Below are positions 34,585 through 43,507 of a stretch of 64,000 nucleotides of DNA, piece by piece. The notes beneath the pieces were generated by a model. That model did not search any database. It was not told the origin of the DNA and saw only the letters and a list, made by a program, of their open reading frames with translations. The stretch covers positions 1 through 64,000 of the forward strand of contig NZ_JAGGKG010000011.1 of NCBI RefSeq assembly GCF_017873435.1. Reading direction: 5' to 3'. Position 1 is the stretch's first letter; every line of letters starts with the position of its first letter. The translations under genes and the position numbers were made by a program. This DNA is from Paenibacillus turicensis (GTDB lineage Bacteria > Bacillota > Bacilli > Paenibacillales > Paenibacillaceae).

Positions 34585-35454
34585 GTGAACGAAGCTTATG
34601 AGAAGTTGAAAGAGGGAGAACGTGGCGCATGGGTCAGTATTTTTGCTTATATTGCGTTATCTGCCTTCAAATTAACGATCGGTATTTTATTTATGTCCAA
34701 CGCCCTTCAGGCAGACGGTTTAAATAATGCAACAGATATTATCGCCTCCATTGCTGTATTAATTGGTTTGAAAATATCCCGTAAACCCCCTGATGCAGAT
34801 CATGCCTATGGCCATTTCCGTGCAGAAACTGTAGCCGCATTTATCGCTTCACTTATTATGGCAGTGGTGGGGATTGAGGTTTTATTAAATGCAGGTAAGA
34901 TATTACTTTCAGGTAAGCATGAAACCCCTGAAGCATGGGTCGCATTGGTGGCTTTATTTTGTGCTGTTGTTATGGGCGGCGTGTATTATTATAATAAACG
35001 GTTAGCACTTAAAACTGGTAGTAAAGCGCTTATGGCCGCAGCTAAAGATAATTTCTCAGATGCCTTAGTTAGTATTGGTGCAGCAATCGGAATTTTAGGT
35101 GCACAGCTAGCTATGCCTTGGCTAGATATTGTTACGGCATTTATCGTAGGTCTTATTATTTGCAAAACAGCTTGGGACATCTTACGCGACTCCTTACATC
35201 AATTAACCGACGGTTTTGATAAGAAACAATTAGCGGATATTAAACAGACCATCTCGCAAGTACAAGGTGTGTTAAAAATTAAAGAAATTAAAGGAAGAAG
35301 TAATGGCAGCCAGACTCATCTAGACATCACTATTTTTGTATCTGGGGAGCTAAACGTCATTGAAGGTCATGAAATCGCCGATATTATTGAAGATAAGTTA
35401 AAAGAAAAACATGAAATCTTTTTTGTTCAAGTTCATATTGAACCCATGATGTAA
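34585..35454 (+). CDS. Cation diffusion facilitator (metal/H+ antiporter)
   Basis: The likely start is GTG 34585, 8 nt after GGAGGA; ATG 34579 is too close to it. The 289-residue product has six transmembrane helices and a cytosolic C-terminal domain (about 205-289). Metal-site residues typical of the family are in helix 2 (NALQADGLNNATDIIAS, with D and xxxD) and helix 5 (AAAKDNFSDALVSIGA). HAYGHFRAET marks the loop 2-3 region. The subset with GLNNATD and DNFSD resembles the MneP/MneS manganese exporters rather than the zinc-type HxxxD, so Mn2+ export is an inference. It stands alone. Confidence 0.87.
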   Translation: MNEAYEKLKEGERGAWVSIFAYIALSAFKLTIGILFMSNALQADGLNNATDIIASIAVLIGLKISRKPPDADHAYGHFRAETVAAFIASLIMAVVGIEVLLNAGKILLSGKHETPEAWVALVALFCAVVMGGVYYYNKRLALKTGSKALMAAAKDNFSDALVSIGAAIGILGAQLAMPWLDIVTAFIVGLIICKTAWDILRDSLHQLTDGFDKKQLADIKQTISQVQGVLKIKEIKGRSNGSQTHLDITIFVSGELNVIEGHEIADIIEDKLKEKHEIFFVQVHIEPMM

Positions 35455-35652
35455 TTCGCAAGCTAATTTTATAGGACTAATTGCCCTAAAATTGTATAAA
35501 TAATGTGCTATCTCCTATTGAATATCAAGGTATAATAGATAAAAGGCATGCAACCCATATCGATCCTTGATCAATGCCACACATTTACTCCACATATTTG
35601 AAAAAGAAATCGATGTTCGCTGACAGCCTAGAGAAACATGGGAGGAATTGTA

Positions 35653-36549
35653 ATGGATGTAGTTACAGATGAACTAGTTATTGCTGCAATGGAAAGTAAT
35701 TTAGCCTTAATTCGTTTTGATCTTGATCGCAAAATTGTTTATGTGAATGATATTTTTGCGCAAACTCTGGGTTATGAGAAAGAACAATTATATGCACTCA
35801 AGCACAAGGATTTATGTTTCCCTAAATTTGTAAACAGTTCTGAATATGAAAAGTTTTGGGAGAGTTTATTATCGGGGCAAAGCTTTCAAGATAAAATTGA
35901 AAGAGTAAGTGCTACAGGGGAATCGATCTGGCTAGAAGCAACCTATATGCCTGTATTTGATGCCAATCATGAGCACATTCTTGGTGTATCAAAAATCGCA
36001 ACAGATATAACAGCTCGTCAAAACAATATTACGAGTGTAGTCACCCAGCTACAGGAGATGGCAGATGAATTAAGTAAGCGCTCAGACACTGGTGTCAATC
36101 GCAATCGGGAGTTATTAGAAAACATTAACAAAATGTCTGAAGTATCTAGCACCAATATGGAGACGCTACATACGCTTCAAGAGGAAGCTAAAATGATTCA
36201 TAGTATTGTAGGGACAATCCGGGAAATTGCTGAACAAACTCACTTGTTAGCACTTAATGCTGCAATCGAAGCTGCACATGCTGGGGAGTATGGCAGAGGA
36301 TTTGATGTCGTAGCTCAAGAGGTGAAAAAGCTATCTGGTATGGTGCAAAACTCAATTACAGAGGTTAAAACAAGTACCGATGCTATTACACATGAAATTG
36401 AAAAAATTTCACATGGCATTTCGCAAATCGAAAAAGATATCGAACTTAGCCAGCAACAGGTACATGTAGCGATCGATGATTTCAGTCAAATCGCATTAAA
36501 TGCGCAAAAGCTAGAGGAGCAAGCTCGGGCTGCAGGTTCTGCAGTATAA
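35653..36549 (+). CDS. Soluble PAS-MCP chemotaxis-type signal transducer
   Basis: The start is ATG 35653, 7 nt after GGAGG, giving 298 residues. Residues of about 10-115 form a PAS domain ([27 protein letters not shown], and the PAC end [12 protein letters not shown]). Residues of about 125-295 hold a shortened MCP signalling domain with the CheA/CheW hairpin tip [40 protein letters not shown]. There is no membrane segment or HAMP, so it is a cytosolic, possibly redox- or ligand-sensing, transducer. It is a single-gene unit with a strong terminator. The signal is unknown. Confidence 0.9.
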   Translation: MDVVTDELVIAAMESNLALIRFDLDRKIVYVNDIFAQTLGYEKEQLYALKHKDLCFPKFVNSSEYEKFWESLLSGQSFQDKIERVSATGESIWLEATYMPVFDANHEHILGVSKIATDITARQNNITSVVTQLQEMADELSKRSDTGVNRNRELLENINKMSEVSSTNMETLHTLQEEAKMIHSIVGTIREIAEQTHLLALNAAIEAAHAGEYGRGFDVVAQEVKKLSGMVQNSITEVKTSTDAITHEIEKISHGISQIEKDIELSQQQVHVAIDDFSQIALNAQKLEEQARAAGSAV

Positions 36550-36552
36550 ACG

Positions 36553-36593
36553 AAAGACCTATAACCTAACTCAAATAGGTTTATAGGTCTTTT
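36553..36593 (+). terminator. Terminator after the PAS-MCP gene
   Basis: AAAGACCTATAAACC-like left arm (36553-36567) pairs with GGTTTATAGGTCTTTT (36578-36593), giving a long stem followed by T residues. Confidence 0.85.
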
Positions 36594-36614
36594 ATCCATC
36601 TTAGCATAACTTTA

Positions 36615-36830
36615 TTAGGTTAAAGGAAATTCCCGTGGTAATTTTGCTGGCTGAATGATGTAGTTGCGATCCAGCTTAATCACATTTTTATTTGGTCTAC
36701 GAATGACAACCTGCTCCTCATTCCAAGCTACCACAATCCCCCGCACGTCGTTGCTAGGTAGTGAATCACGCATCACTCTTACCTTCTCCCCCGACAAACG
36801 GTATTCATTTAACTGCTCATCAGAAATCAT
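36615..36830 (-). CDS. Small conserved protein, SH3/KOW-like
   Basis: The 71-residue product starts at ATG 36830 after AGGAGG. It reads MISDEQLNEYRLSGEKVRVMRD and then GIVVAWNEEQVVIRRPNKNVIKLDRNYIIQP, a beta-rich pattern like a small SH3-fold or KOW-type RNA/protein-binding unit. There is no membrane segment. It lies downstream of another small unknown gene on the same strand with a terminator between. Function unknown. Confidence 0.65.
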   Translation of the reverse strand: MISDEQLNEYRLSGEKVRVMRDSLPSNDVRGIVVAWNEEQVVIRRPNKNVIKLDRNYIIQPAKLPREFPLT

Positions 36831-36849
36831 GGCTTGTTCCTCCTCGTAT

Positions 36850-36893
36850 TAAAAAAGAACCCCGCCATAAGCTCAAGCGGAGTTCTCTATGAC
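36850..36893 (-). terminator. Terminator of the 112-residue unknown gene
   Basis: On the minus strand GAACTCCGC...GCGGGGTTC is followed by TTTTTT, ending the gene at 36899-37234. Confidence 0.8.
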
Positions 36894-36898
36894 ATGTA

Positions 36899-37234
36899 TT
36901 AACGTTGAGCATGTTCTTTACTATCATTTTTCTCAAACCAAAAATCAAGCACCTTTGCAGACATCACACGCTCTTCTATATAACCGACTTGCTGAGAGCT
37001 AAATTGCTCTCTCCACGAAATAGATAAATCATCACACATTTGTGCAATCGTTAATAGCTGAGACCAAGCCACATAGCGCTTATACCAGAAAAACTGAGGA
37101 TGCTCCAGCATATAGGGATAAAGATCATCAAATTCGGTATGTTTACAATCAAGCGCACGCTCAAAAGTTATTTTTGCATCAAGCAACTTCGTTATGAAAT
37201 ATTCATGATTACCTACAACACTATTATTATCCAT
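36899..37234 (-). CDS. Conserved hypothetical protein
   Basis: The start is ATG 37234 after GGGAGG (the preceding TTG is possible but not needed), giving 111 residues. The product is acidic and helical, rich in Trp, Tyr and Phe (YMLEHPQFFWYKRYVAWSQLL), with no signal peptide or membrane segment and one CDD. I do not recognise the family. It is a single-gene unit with its own terminator. Confidence 0.6.
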   Translation of the reverse strand: MDNNSVVGNHEYFITKLLDAKITFERALDCKHTEFDDLYPYMLEHPQFFWYKRYVAWSQLLTIAQMCDDLSISWREQFSSQQVGYIEERVMSAKVLDFWFEKNDSKEHAQR

Positions 37235-37323
37235 CAATATGCCTCCCTCCTAGTCATCCTAATTATAACGAAAAATAGATGGCCTGCAAAGAGTTAAATA
37301 TTTGATTTTAATTTCACATTCAC

Positions 37324-37893
37324 TTAACCAAAGGTTACTTTTCCACCCTCAAGTGAGGCAATCGCTACTAAAGTCTCCAATCTGATTCCTTGCTCACGAA
37401 GCTGCCCTGCACCTGACTGGAACTGCTTCTCAACGACAATCCCTGCACCAACTAGCTCCGCACCTGAACGTTCAATAATTTTAATGAGTCCTTGGGCTGC
37501 ATCCCCATTTGCAATAATATCATCAATAAATAATACTTTATCATCTTCTGAAATATAGTCGCGCGAAATTAAAATATCTGTCACGATCCCCTTTGTAAAG
37601 GAAGGTACGCGTTCACACAGCATATTAGACTCTGCCAATAGTGTTTTTTTGCGACGAGCAAATACAAGTGGTACGCCTAATTCTAGTGCTGTGGCAAAAG
37701 CTACTGGAATACCCGATGATTCTACAGTTACCACTCTTGTGACCCCTGTATCACGAAAACGAGAAGCAAACTCCCTCCCCATCTCCATTGTAAGCTGAGG
37801 ATCAACCTGATGATTTAATAGGGCATCTAATTTTAATACTTGATCTGAAACCACAACCCCATGCGCTAAAATTTTCTCTTTTAACTTGTCCAT
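37324..37893 (-). CDS. xpt: Xanthine phosphoribosyltransferase
   Basis: The enzyme salvages xanthine to XMP using PRPP (EC 2.4.2.22). The 189-residue product is the normal family length and starts at ATG 37893 after GGGAGGA. It begins MDKLKEKILAHGVVVSDQVLKLD and has the PRPP-binding motif VLFIDDIIANGDAA (about 121-134) and VTVESSGIPVAFATALELGVPLVFARRKK. It sits 18 bp after a DedA gene on the same strand. The usual purine riboswitch of B. subtilis xpt-pbuX is not visible, so regulation differs. Confidence 0.95.
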   Translation of the reverse strand: MDKLKEKILAHGVVVSDQVLKLDALLNHQVDPQLTMEMGREFASRFRDTGVTRVVTVESSGIPVAFATALELGVPLVFARRKKTLLAESNMLCERVPSFTKGIVTDILISRDYISEDDKVLFIDDIIANGDAAQGLIKIIERSGAELVGAGIVVEKQFQSGAGQLREQGIRLETLVAIASLEGGKVTFG

Positions 37894-37911
37894 ATTAGAT
37901 CCTCCCTGATT

Positions 37912-38535
37912 TTATGAAATTGCACTTTTAGCAGCTAAGCTTTGTTTTCTCTTTTTCCAATATACAACACCTGCAACGATAAGCACTACAAAAAGAATGG
38001 ATAAGAAATAAAATAAACGCCTGTGTCCATAAAAATACGGAACAATCTTATGCCAACGATGTCCAACGGCTCGTCCAATAAACATAAATGTACCACACCA
38101 TAAAATCGAGCCTAACGTGGCATAGGTTATGTATACACGCAAGCTAAGCTGATATACACCTGATAAATAAGAGGTAACCTGACGAATACCAGGAATAAAG
38201 TAGCCAAATAACACACTCCAATTGCCATATTTGGCAAACCAATGTTCTGTTTTTTCCAAGCGACTTGGCGTAATCCATATCCACTTACCATACTTATGTA
38301 ACAGTGGTTTTCCGATTAGTTTACCTAACGTATAGCTTAGCATCATCCCACATAAGCTGCCTAATACAGTAACTAAATAAGCAAGCCAAAAACTAAAATG
38401 TCCCTTTGCTGTAAATCCGCCAAATGCCATTACTAATGTTTCATCGGGAATGGGAACTCCCAAAAATCCTAACGAAAGCAAACCAAACATGGCGAAATAG
38501 CCGTATTGTGCGACATAGGACATAATTACACCCAT
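37912..38535 (-). CDS. DedA-family membrane protein
   Basis: The 207-residue product starts at ATG 38535, 9 nt after AAGGTGG. Family marks are LGFLGVPIPDETLVMAFGGFTA near the N terminus and FAKYGNWSVLFGYFIPGIRQVTSYLSGVYQLSLRVYITYATLGSILW in the middle, including the conserved F-x-R/G-P-x-R region. There are about five to six membrane segments. DedA proteins are proposed lipid scramblases or transporters, for example for undecaprenyl phosphate (UptA) or phosphatidylethanolamine. The substrate is open here. It is co-directional with xpt 18 bp downstream, probably co-transcribed. Confidence 0.9.
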   Translation of the reverse strand: MGVIMSYVAQYGYFAMFGLLSLGFLGVPIPDETLVMAFGGFTAKGHFSFWLAYLVTVLGSLCGMMLSYTLGKLIGKPLLHKYGKWIWITPSRLEKTEHWFAKYGNWSVLFGYFIPGIRQVTSYLSGVYQLSLRVYITYATLGSILWCGTFMFIGRAVGHRWHKIVPYFYGHRRLFYFLSILFVVLIVAGVVYWKKRKQSLAAKSAIS

Positions 38536-38567
38536 TCATTTATTCCACCTTTCCGGAAAAGCTCTCA

Positions 38568-38712
38568 AGCTGAATTCAGCTATGCCAATGCCAAAAGTTA
38601 ATAAATATAATAATGGAGCATAAGCTGACATCTAGTATGAAATATAAACGTTTTATTTCTTGTTAAGGTTACGAAATATATTTTAATTGGGACAAGTTTA
38701 AGTCATGTCCCA
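38568..38712. promoter_or_regulatory. Palindromes in the dedA / ykvI-like divergent region
   Basis: A perfect 14-bp palindrome AGCTGAATTCAGCT (38568-38581) lies before dedA. TGGGACA (38688-38694) and TGTCCCA (38706-38712) form a 7-bp inverted repeat before the divergent transporter-like gene. Either could be an operator. Confidence 0.4.
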
Positions 38713-38766
38713 TTCTCGTCCAACATACCCTTTACTATATATAGCACATCTTTAGGGAGGAAAACT

Positions 38767-39825
38767 ATGAAAAATGCACAAAAAGTTGTCCAAATTGCAT
38801 TTACTTATATTGGTACAGTTGTTGGCGCAGGATTTGCAACGGGAAGAGAAGTTTTGCAGTTTTTCACCCAATATGGAAAATGGGGTACGTTCACGATTTT
38901 GTTAGCTAGTATATTATTCATATGGCTTGGAACAAAAATGATGCTACTTGCACAAAAAATAAAAGCAGTATCCTATGAGGATTTGAATTGCCAACTGTTT
39001 GGTGTGCACATCGGCAGAATCCTAAGCTTCTTTACTCTCATCATCTTAATTGGTGTAAACAGCGTCATGTTAGCAGGTGCCGGCTCTGTTTTTTCTGAAC
39101 ATCTAGGCTTGTATTATCAGACAGGCTTATGGATCACCATTATTAGTACATTTTTTTTGCTACACCGTGGAATGAAAGGAATTATTCAATTAAATTCGGT
39201 TGTTGTCCCACTTATGCTAACGATCTCGCTTGTGATTATAATCAACACTATTTATTCTCCCCAATCCGCTAACTTTATAACACTTGAAAGTGATTTTAGT
39301 ATGTTATCGATTTGGGCTGCGCCTCTTCTCTACACCTCATTTAACCTCTCTATGTCCCAAGCTGTACTCGTACCGATGGGAGGAATGATTGAGAATAGAA
39401 AGGTTATTATATGGGGTGGCATTTTAGGTGGGTTAGGCATCGGCTTTATGCTGCTTGCCGCACATTTTGCATTGTCCTCTCAAATGCCAGGCATCATGCA
39501 ATTTGAAATACCAATGGGCCATATTGCCAGACAACTTGGCCATGCCGTTCAATTAATCTATGTGATCCTTATCTTTATGGAAATTTTCAGTACGTTTGTT
39601 GCAGATATTTACGGTGTAACCTTACAGCTCAAGCAATACATCCCTGTTTCCGCTAAAATAATTTCCATTTGTATTTTAATGATTTGTTATATCACAAGCC
39701 AATTTGGATTTAGCTCACTGCTCTCTTTGCTATATCCGATTTTCGGGTTATTTAGCGCTTTGTGGACCGTTTTACTTATCGCTTATAAATCAAATAAAAT
39801 CCCTGCAATTCCAAAAGCTTTATAA
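38767..39825 (+). CDS. YkvI-family membrane protein (transporter-like)
   Basis: The 352-residue product starts at ATG 38767 after AGGGAGG. It has about ten transmembrane helices and the N-terminal signature AFTYIGTVVGAGFATGREVLQFFTQYGKWG, shared by the COG3949 / YkvI group related to LeuT-fold amino-acid/APC-type permeases. The central LYTSFNLSMSQAVLVPMGG also fits. The family has no proven substrate. It is a single-gene unit, divergent from dedA. Confidence 0.85.
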   Translation: MKNAQKVVQIAFTYIGTVVGAGFATGREVLQFFTQYGKWGTFTILLASILFIWLGTKMMLLAQKIKAVSYEDLNCQLFGVHIGRILSFFTLIILIGVNSVMLAGAGSVFSEHLGLYYQTGLWITIISTFFLLHRGMKGIIQLNSVVVPLMLTISLVIIINTIYSPQSANFITLESDFSMLSIWAAPLLYTSFNLSMSQAVLVPMGGMIENRKVIIWGGILGGLGIGFMLLAAHFALSSQMPGIMQFEIPMGHIARQLGHAVQLIYVILIFMEIFSTFVADIYGVTLQLKQYIPVSAKIISICILMICYITSQFGFSSLLSLLYPIFGLFSALWTVLLIAYKSNKIPAIPKAL

Positions 39826-39848
39826 GATTATATACAATTTTTGATTGA

Positions 39849-40970
39849 CTACAACTTCCACTTTAAATACATTTCCTTTAACAAATGAACAACACGATTA
39901 AGCGAGTATTGATTTCTAGCTTGATCTGCACCATTACGTGCTAATTCATATCGGTATGCTGGATCAATAATTAATGACTCTAATGCAGTCGATAAGGCTT
40001 CATAATCCTCATCAGGGGTCAATAAACCATTTACACCATTACTAATTTGCTCTGCAATACCTCCCACTTCTGTACCAACTAAGGCTAGACAGCATAGGGC
40101 GGCTTCGGCAAACACTGAACCAAAGGCTTCGGCACGTGATGGCAACACAAAAATATCAAAAAAAGGAACAAATTCTTCAGGATGCAGTGTGTATCCATAA
40201 AAAATAGTCTCATCATAAATACCTAATTGCTGAGCCATTTCTTCTAAATCTTTGCGAATGGGTCCATCACCAATAATATGAAGCACATAGGGCAATCCCT
40301 TTTTCTTTAACTCCGCACAAGCTTTGAGCAGTGTGTCTAAGCCTTTAGCTGGTACAAGTCTACATACTGTTACGAGCTGAGCGACCTCATTTTCATGTGG
40401 GATGGGCTTAAATCTTTTTTCATCAAAGCCATTAGGAATAACACCAATCTGATCTCCATTTTTAACATAAGGAGTTAAATATTGCTTAAACGAATGAGAA
40501 GCTGTATAAATCGCATCACAACGATGCTCTAGCTCTTTATAGATCAAAGTTAGGAACTGATGCTCCAGTCCATTTTCCTTAATGTTACCATTTAAAATAA
40601 GTTCCTGCTCATAACTAGAATGTATGCTAATGATGACAGGTGTATCTGGATATATTTCTTTCATTACAAGACCAACAATCGGATGATGTGCATGAATAAT
40701 ATCATAAGTATGGTGTAATCTCAGCTTCGTCCACCAATAATAATCTCTATAGGTCTGAATATACTTTTTTACAATTGGGCAATCATAGTCATGCCAATCA
40801 AACGTCTCAAATTTCACATCATGATTGCCTTTGTTGCGTATTCGCTTAGGAAGAGAAAATAGCTCCATTTCCCAATGTGGTGGACCAAAACGATCCTGTA
40901 AATAAGGGATCATAGATGATACCCCTCCCGGCTGCTCTGGAGGGAAAAATAACGCCTGTAACAATTTCAT
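39849..40970 (-). CDS. Glycosyltransferase, GT4 family
   Basis: The 373-residue product starts at ATG 40970 after AAGGAG. The N-terminal half has the GT4 acceptor-side loop FPPEQPGGVSSM and DIIHAHHP. The C-terminal Glycos_transf_1 domain (about 195-350) has VCRLVPAKGLDTLLKA, IIGDGPIRKDLEEMA, PEEFVPFFDIFVLPSRAEAFGSVFAEAALC (the E-x7-E region) and GTEVGGIAEQI. It transfers a sugar from a nucleotide donor to an unknown acceptor, probably in envelope or glycolipid synthesis. It is a single-gene unit. Confidence 0.9.
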   Translation of the reverse strand: MKLLQALFFPPEQPGGVSSMIPYLQDRFGPPHWEMELFSLPKRIRNKGNHDVKFETFDWHDYDCPIVKKYIQTYRDYYWWTKLRLHHTYDIIHAHHPIVGLVMKEIYPDTPVIISIHSSYEQELILNGNIKENGLEHQFLTLIYKELEHRCDAIYTASHSFKQYLTPYVKNGDQIGVIPNGFDEKRFKPIPHENEVAQLVTVCRLVPAKGLDTLLKACAELKKKGLPYVLHIIGDGPIRKDLEEMAQQLGIYDETIFYGYTLHPEEFVPFFDIFVLPSRAEAFGSVFAEAALCCLALVGTEVGGIAEQISNGVNGLLTPDEDYEALSTALESLIIDPAYRYELARNGADQARNQYSLNRVVHLLKEMYLKWKL

Positions 40971-41139
40971 AAGCGTTCTCCTTTAACTTCTTACGTGAAT
41001 GACTTTCTATTTTCATTATGCCATACCTGACTGACAACATCCATGTTCTCTAAGTGCTACTCAAAAAGCTAATTTTTAAATCGAAAAAAATATGATACAC
41101 TGCTAAAGGAAAATTATGATGAGAGGAGCAATTCGTGGT

Positions 41140-42504
41140 ATGTTGCCAACAGCATTTATAGCACAAATGAGACAGATGCTTGGGGATCAGCAACTCGCAC
41201 AATTTTTAAAGTGCTATGATGAGCCAAGAACATATGGACTGCGGTTTAACCGCTTAAAAATGAATAGCCAACTTGTAGAACATTCCTTCCTCCAGCAAGC
41301 TTGGAATTTGAAGCAAATTCCATGGTGTGAGGATGGTTATTATTATGACTACAACCAACGACCAGGTAAGCACCCCTATCATGCCGCTGGACTATATTAT
41401 ATTCAAGAGCCTTCAGCAATGACAGCCGCTGAGTTACTTGACCCTCAACCAGGAGAAACGATTCTAGATCTAGCAGCTGCACCGGGCGGTAAATCCACAC
41501 AAATCGCAGCAAAAATGCAAGGAAGTGGAGTTTTAATTAGTAATGAAATCCACCCTTCAAGAGCAAAAATATTATCGGAAAATATAGAGCGTATGGGAAT
41601 TGTAAATACAATTGTAACCTGTGCTGCCCCAAGTGAGCTTGCAACACGCTTTCCAGCAACGTTTGATCGGATTATGCTTGATGCACCCTGCTCTGGTGAA
41701 GGTATGTTCCGTAAGGATGAAGGGGCGATTAAGGAATGGAGTCCTGAGTCTGTTCAGCAATGTGCAGCAAGGCAATGGGGGATCATCCAAGATGCTATCT
41801 CAATGCTTAAACGAGGTGGTATGTTGGCTTATTCAACATGTACTTTTAATAGGCAAGAAAATGAAGAGATGATTCGGCAAATTTTAGATCATTATCCTAA
41901 TATGATGCTAATTAAGGAGCATAGAGTGTGGCCACATCTGGAGCAAGGAGAGGGCCACTATGTCGCATTGCTGCAAAATGGACAGCCTGAAGAGGATGAA
42001 GCGACGTCCCAACTGAAAACCAAGGAAAAACAAAATAAAGAGCTCTCCACAGTATGGGACGCTTATACAGCTTGGGCCAAGGAAGTAATTCCTCACTTCC
42101 ATTTACCACAAGGTAGACCTATTCTTTTTGGAGAACATCTATATTTTTTACCCACGACAAATGACCTTAGTCTAACAAGTAAGCAATTAAACAAGCTTAA
42201 ACTGCCAAGAGCTGGCTTACAGCTTGGTGAATATCGTAAAAACCGCTTCATCCCTGCTCACGCCCTAGCAATGGCAGTGAAGGTATGTGAGGCAAGCGAA
42301 GCTCATTGCCTTGTGCTTGGAGCAAGCCAAGTGACCTCATATCTTCATGGTGAAACCATTGCAGTTGATGACAAGCTTACTGGCTGGTGTATTGTTGCAA
42401 TTGCATTCTCTGAGGATGACGCCTTTCCTCTTGGCTGGGGAAAAGCAAGTCAAGGACAGCTTAAAAATCATTTACCTAAAGGGTTACGGCAACAGCAGGC
42501 CTAA
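41140..42504 (+). CDS. RsmF-like rRNA (cytosine-C5)-methyltransferase, first copy
   Basis: The family begins MLP-x-AF, so the start is placed at ATG 41140 (MLPTAFIAQMRQMLG) after GAGGAG; a longer frame starts at 41116. The 454-residue product has the NOL1/NOP2/sun core: motif I LDLAAAPGGKSTQIAAKM (about 105-122), the catalytic DAPCSGEGMFRKDE (about 182-195) and the second Cys in YSTCTF (about 229-234). C-terminal RsmF-type and PUA-like domains follow. It methylates C5 of a cytosine in rRNA. A second, diverged copy lies 2.6 kb away on the other strand. Confidence 0.92.
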   Translation: MLPTAFIAQMRQMLGDQQLAQFLKCYDEPRTYGLRFNRLKMNSQLVEHSFLQQAWNLKQIPWCEDGYYYDYNQRPGKHPYHAAGLYYIQEPSAMTAAELLDPQPGETILDLAAAPGGKSTQIAAKMQGSGVLISNEIHPSRAKILSENIERMGIVNTIVTCAAPSELATRFPATFDRIMLDAPCSGEGMFRKDEGAIKEWSPESVQQCAARQWGIIQDAISMLKRGGMLAYSTCTFNRQENEEMIRQILDHYPNMMLIKEHRVWPHLEQGEGHYVALLQNGQPEEDEATSQLKTKEKQNKELSTVWDAYTAWAKEVIPHFHLPQGRPILFGEHLYFLPTTNDLSLTSKQLNKLKLPRAGLQLGEYRKNRFIPAHALAMAVKVCEASEAHCLVLGASQVTSYLHGETIAVDDKLTGWCIVAIAFSEDDAFPLGWGKASQGQLKNHLPKGLRQQQA

Positions 42505-42581
42505 CTGCCCCCAGCATGCTCTCAGTAGCTCTCCCAAATTATCTTCGCCTATTTTTGATGGCTCTTGGGATATTTGACCAT

Positions 42582-42608
42582 ACCAAATATTCTCTCTCAC
42601 ATACAATA
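42582..42608 (+). promoter_or_regulatory. Sigma-K-like promoter of the YjcZ-type gene
   Basis: ACC (42582-42584), a 15-bp spacer, then CATACAATA (42600-42608) fit the sigma-K consensus AC...CATANNNTA. It lies 58 bp before a sporulation peptide gene. Confidence 0.55.
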
Positions 42609-42666
42609 GGGTATCCCGATTAGTCAGCGGGAACAACATTTTCGAATCATAAGGGAGGATTTAACC

Positions 42667-42759
42667 ATGGGTGAAATTTTTGGCGGCGGCTTCACTTCCA
42701 CTGGCGTGATTTTAGTGTTGTTCATTTTACTCGTTATCGTTTCTCGTGCATTTGTATAA
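42667..42759 (+). CDS. YjcZ-family small sporulation protein
   Basis: The 30-residue product (MGEIFGGGFTSTGVILVLFILLV...) starts at ATG 42667, 8 nt after GGGAGGA. The Gly-rich start followed by GVILVLFILLVIVSRAFV is the YjcZ/SscA-type layout of tiny Bacillales spore proteins: one hydrophobic helix. It has its own sigma-K-like promoter and terminator. Expression late in the mother cell is inferred from the promoter. Confidence 0.85.
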   Translation: MGEIFGGGFTSTGVILVLFILLVIVSRAFV

Positions 42760-42780
42760 TTTGACGTATAGTTTATAAAC

Positions 42781-42820
42781 AAAAAGAGCAGTTGTAGCGT
42801 TAGCTACTTGCTCTTTTTTT
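42781..42820 (+). terminator. Terminator of the YjcZ-type gene
   Basis: AAAAAGAGCAGTTGTAGC pairs with GCTACTTGCTCTTTTTTT around a GTTA loop; the stem and T-run are strong. Confidence 0.9.
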
Positions 42821-42909
42821 GTTGACTAAATTATAACTTTAACATTAATTCATAATATGATAAGCTTTTTGTGAAATACTAAATATTGGTTTTTCAAGGA
42901 GGTTATACA

Positions 42910-43386
42910 TTGGAATTCAGGATTGTTTCATTGCCCGCTTTTAAAGCAGCTACCTCTTCTGTTGACAGTAACTTCGACTTTTCTCCTTCGGGTATTTTAG
43001 GTAAGTTTAATGATTATTTTTCATCTATTAAACCAAGTGCTAGAGATTCCTTTTTACCTAGAGACTTTTTATATTTTGATGAACAGCAACAAGGATTAGT
43101 TTGGATATGGGCACTTACCGAGGATATGGACCATGGGGGTAACGATATTATTGATTTTGAGGGTGGTTATTATTTAACGTACTCCTATAAGGATGGAGAC
43201 GAGGGAGAAAATGGAAGGCTGTACAACGAAGCATTACAGTACATTGACTTGTTAGAGTCGTTAGAGCTTGATATTCGTCCAAATCACTATGCAATGGGAC
43301 ATATTATCACGCCGCCAGAGGTCATAACCGCTTTAGGCTGGGCACAAATGCAAACTTATATCCCTATTAGGTTAAAAACAAAATAA
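42910..43386 (+). CDS. GyrI-like small-molecule-binding domain protein
   Basis: The start is TTG 42910 (MEFRIVSLPAFKAATSS), 7 nt after AAGGAGG (42897-42903); the first eight codons of the longer frame contain that ribosome site. The 158-residue product is a stand-alone GyrI/AraC effector-binding domain: VWIWALTEDMDHGGNDIIDFEGGYYLTYSYKDGDE (about 60-94) and a closing YIPIRLK strand. Such proteins bind small molecules or inhibit gyrase; the ligand is unknown. It is a single-gene unit ending at a terminator. Confidence 0.75.
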   Translation: MEFRIVSLPAFKAATSSVDSNFDFSPSGILGKFNDYFSSIKPSARDSFLPRDFLYFDEQQQGLVWIWALTEDMDHGGNDIIDFEGGYYLTYSYKDGDEGENGRLYNEALQYIDLLESLELDIRPNHYAMGHIITPPEVITALGWAQMQTYIPIRLKTK

Positions 43387-43433
43387 CGCTACAATTATGT
43401 CCCATAAACGGAACATAAGTAGCGCTATTTAAT
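43384..43433 (+). terminator. Terminator after the GyrI-like gene
   Basis: AACGCTACAATTATGTCCC pairs with GGAACATAAGTAGCGCT with small internal bulges, followed by ATTTAATT. It sits between convergent genes. Confidence 0.7.
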
Positions 43434-43507
43434 TGCTATTGTCATTGCCATCAATTCATTAAAATAATTGAAATAATAATAATTATTGAAGTGGCATTAA
43501 TGCTATT

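Noticed and set aside
37894-38766. Purine riboswitch for xpt
   Set aside because: The 18-bp gap before xpt and the region before dedA lack the conserved purine-aptamer blocks.
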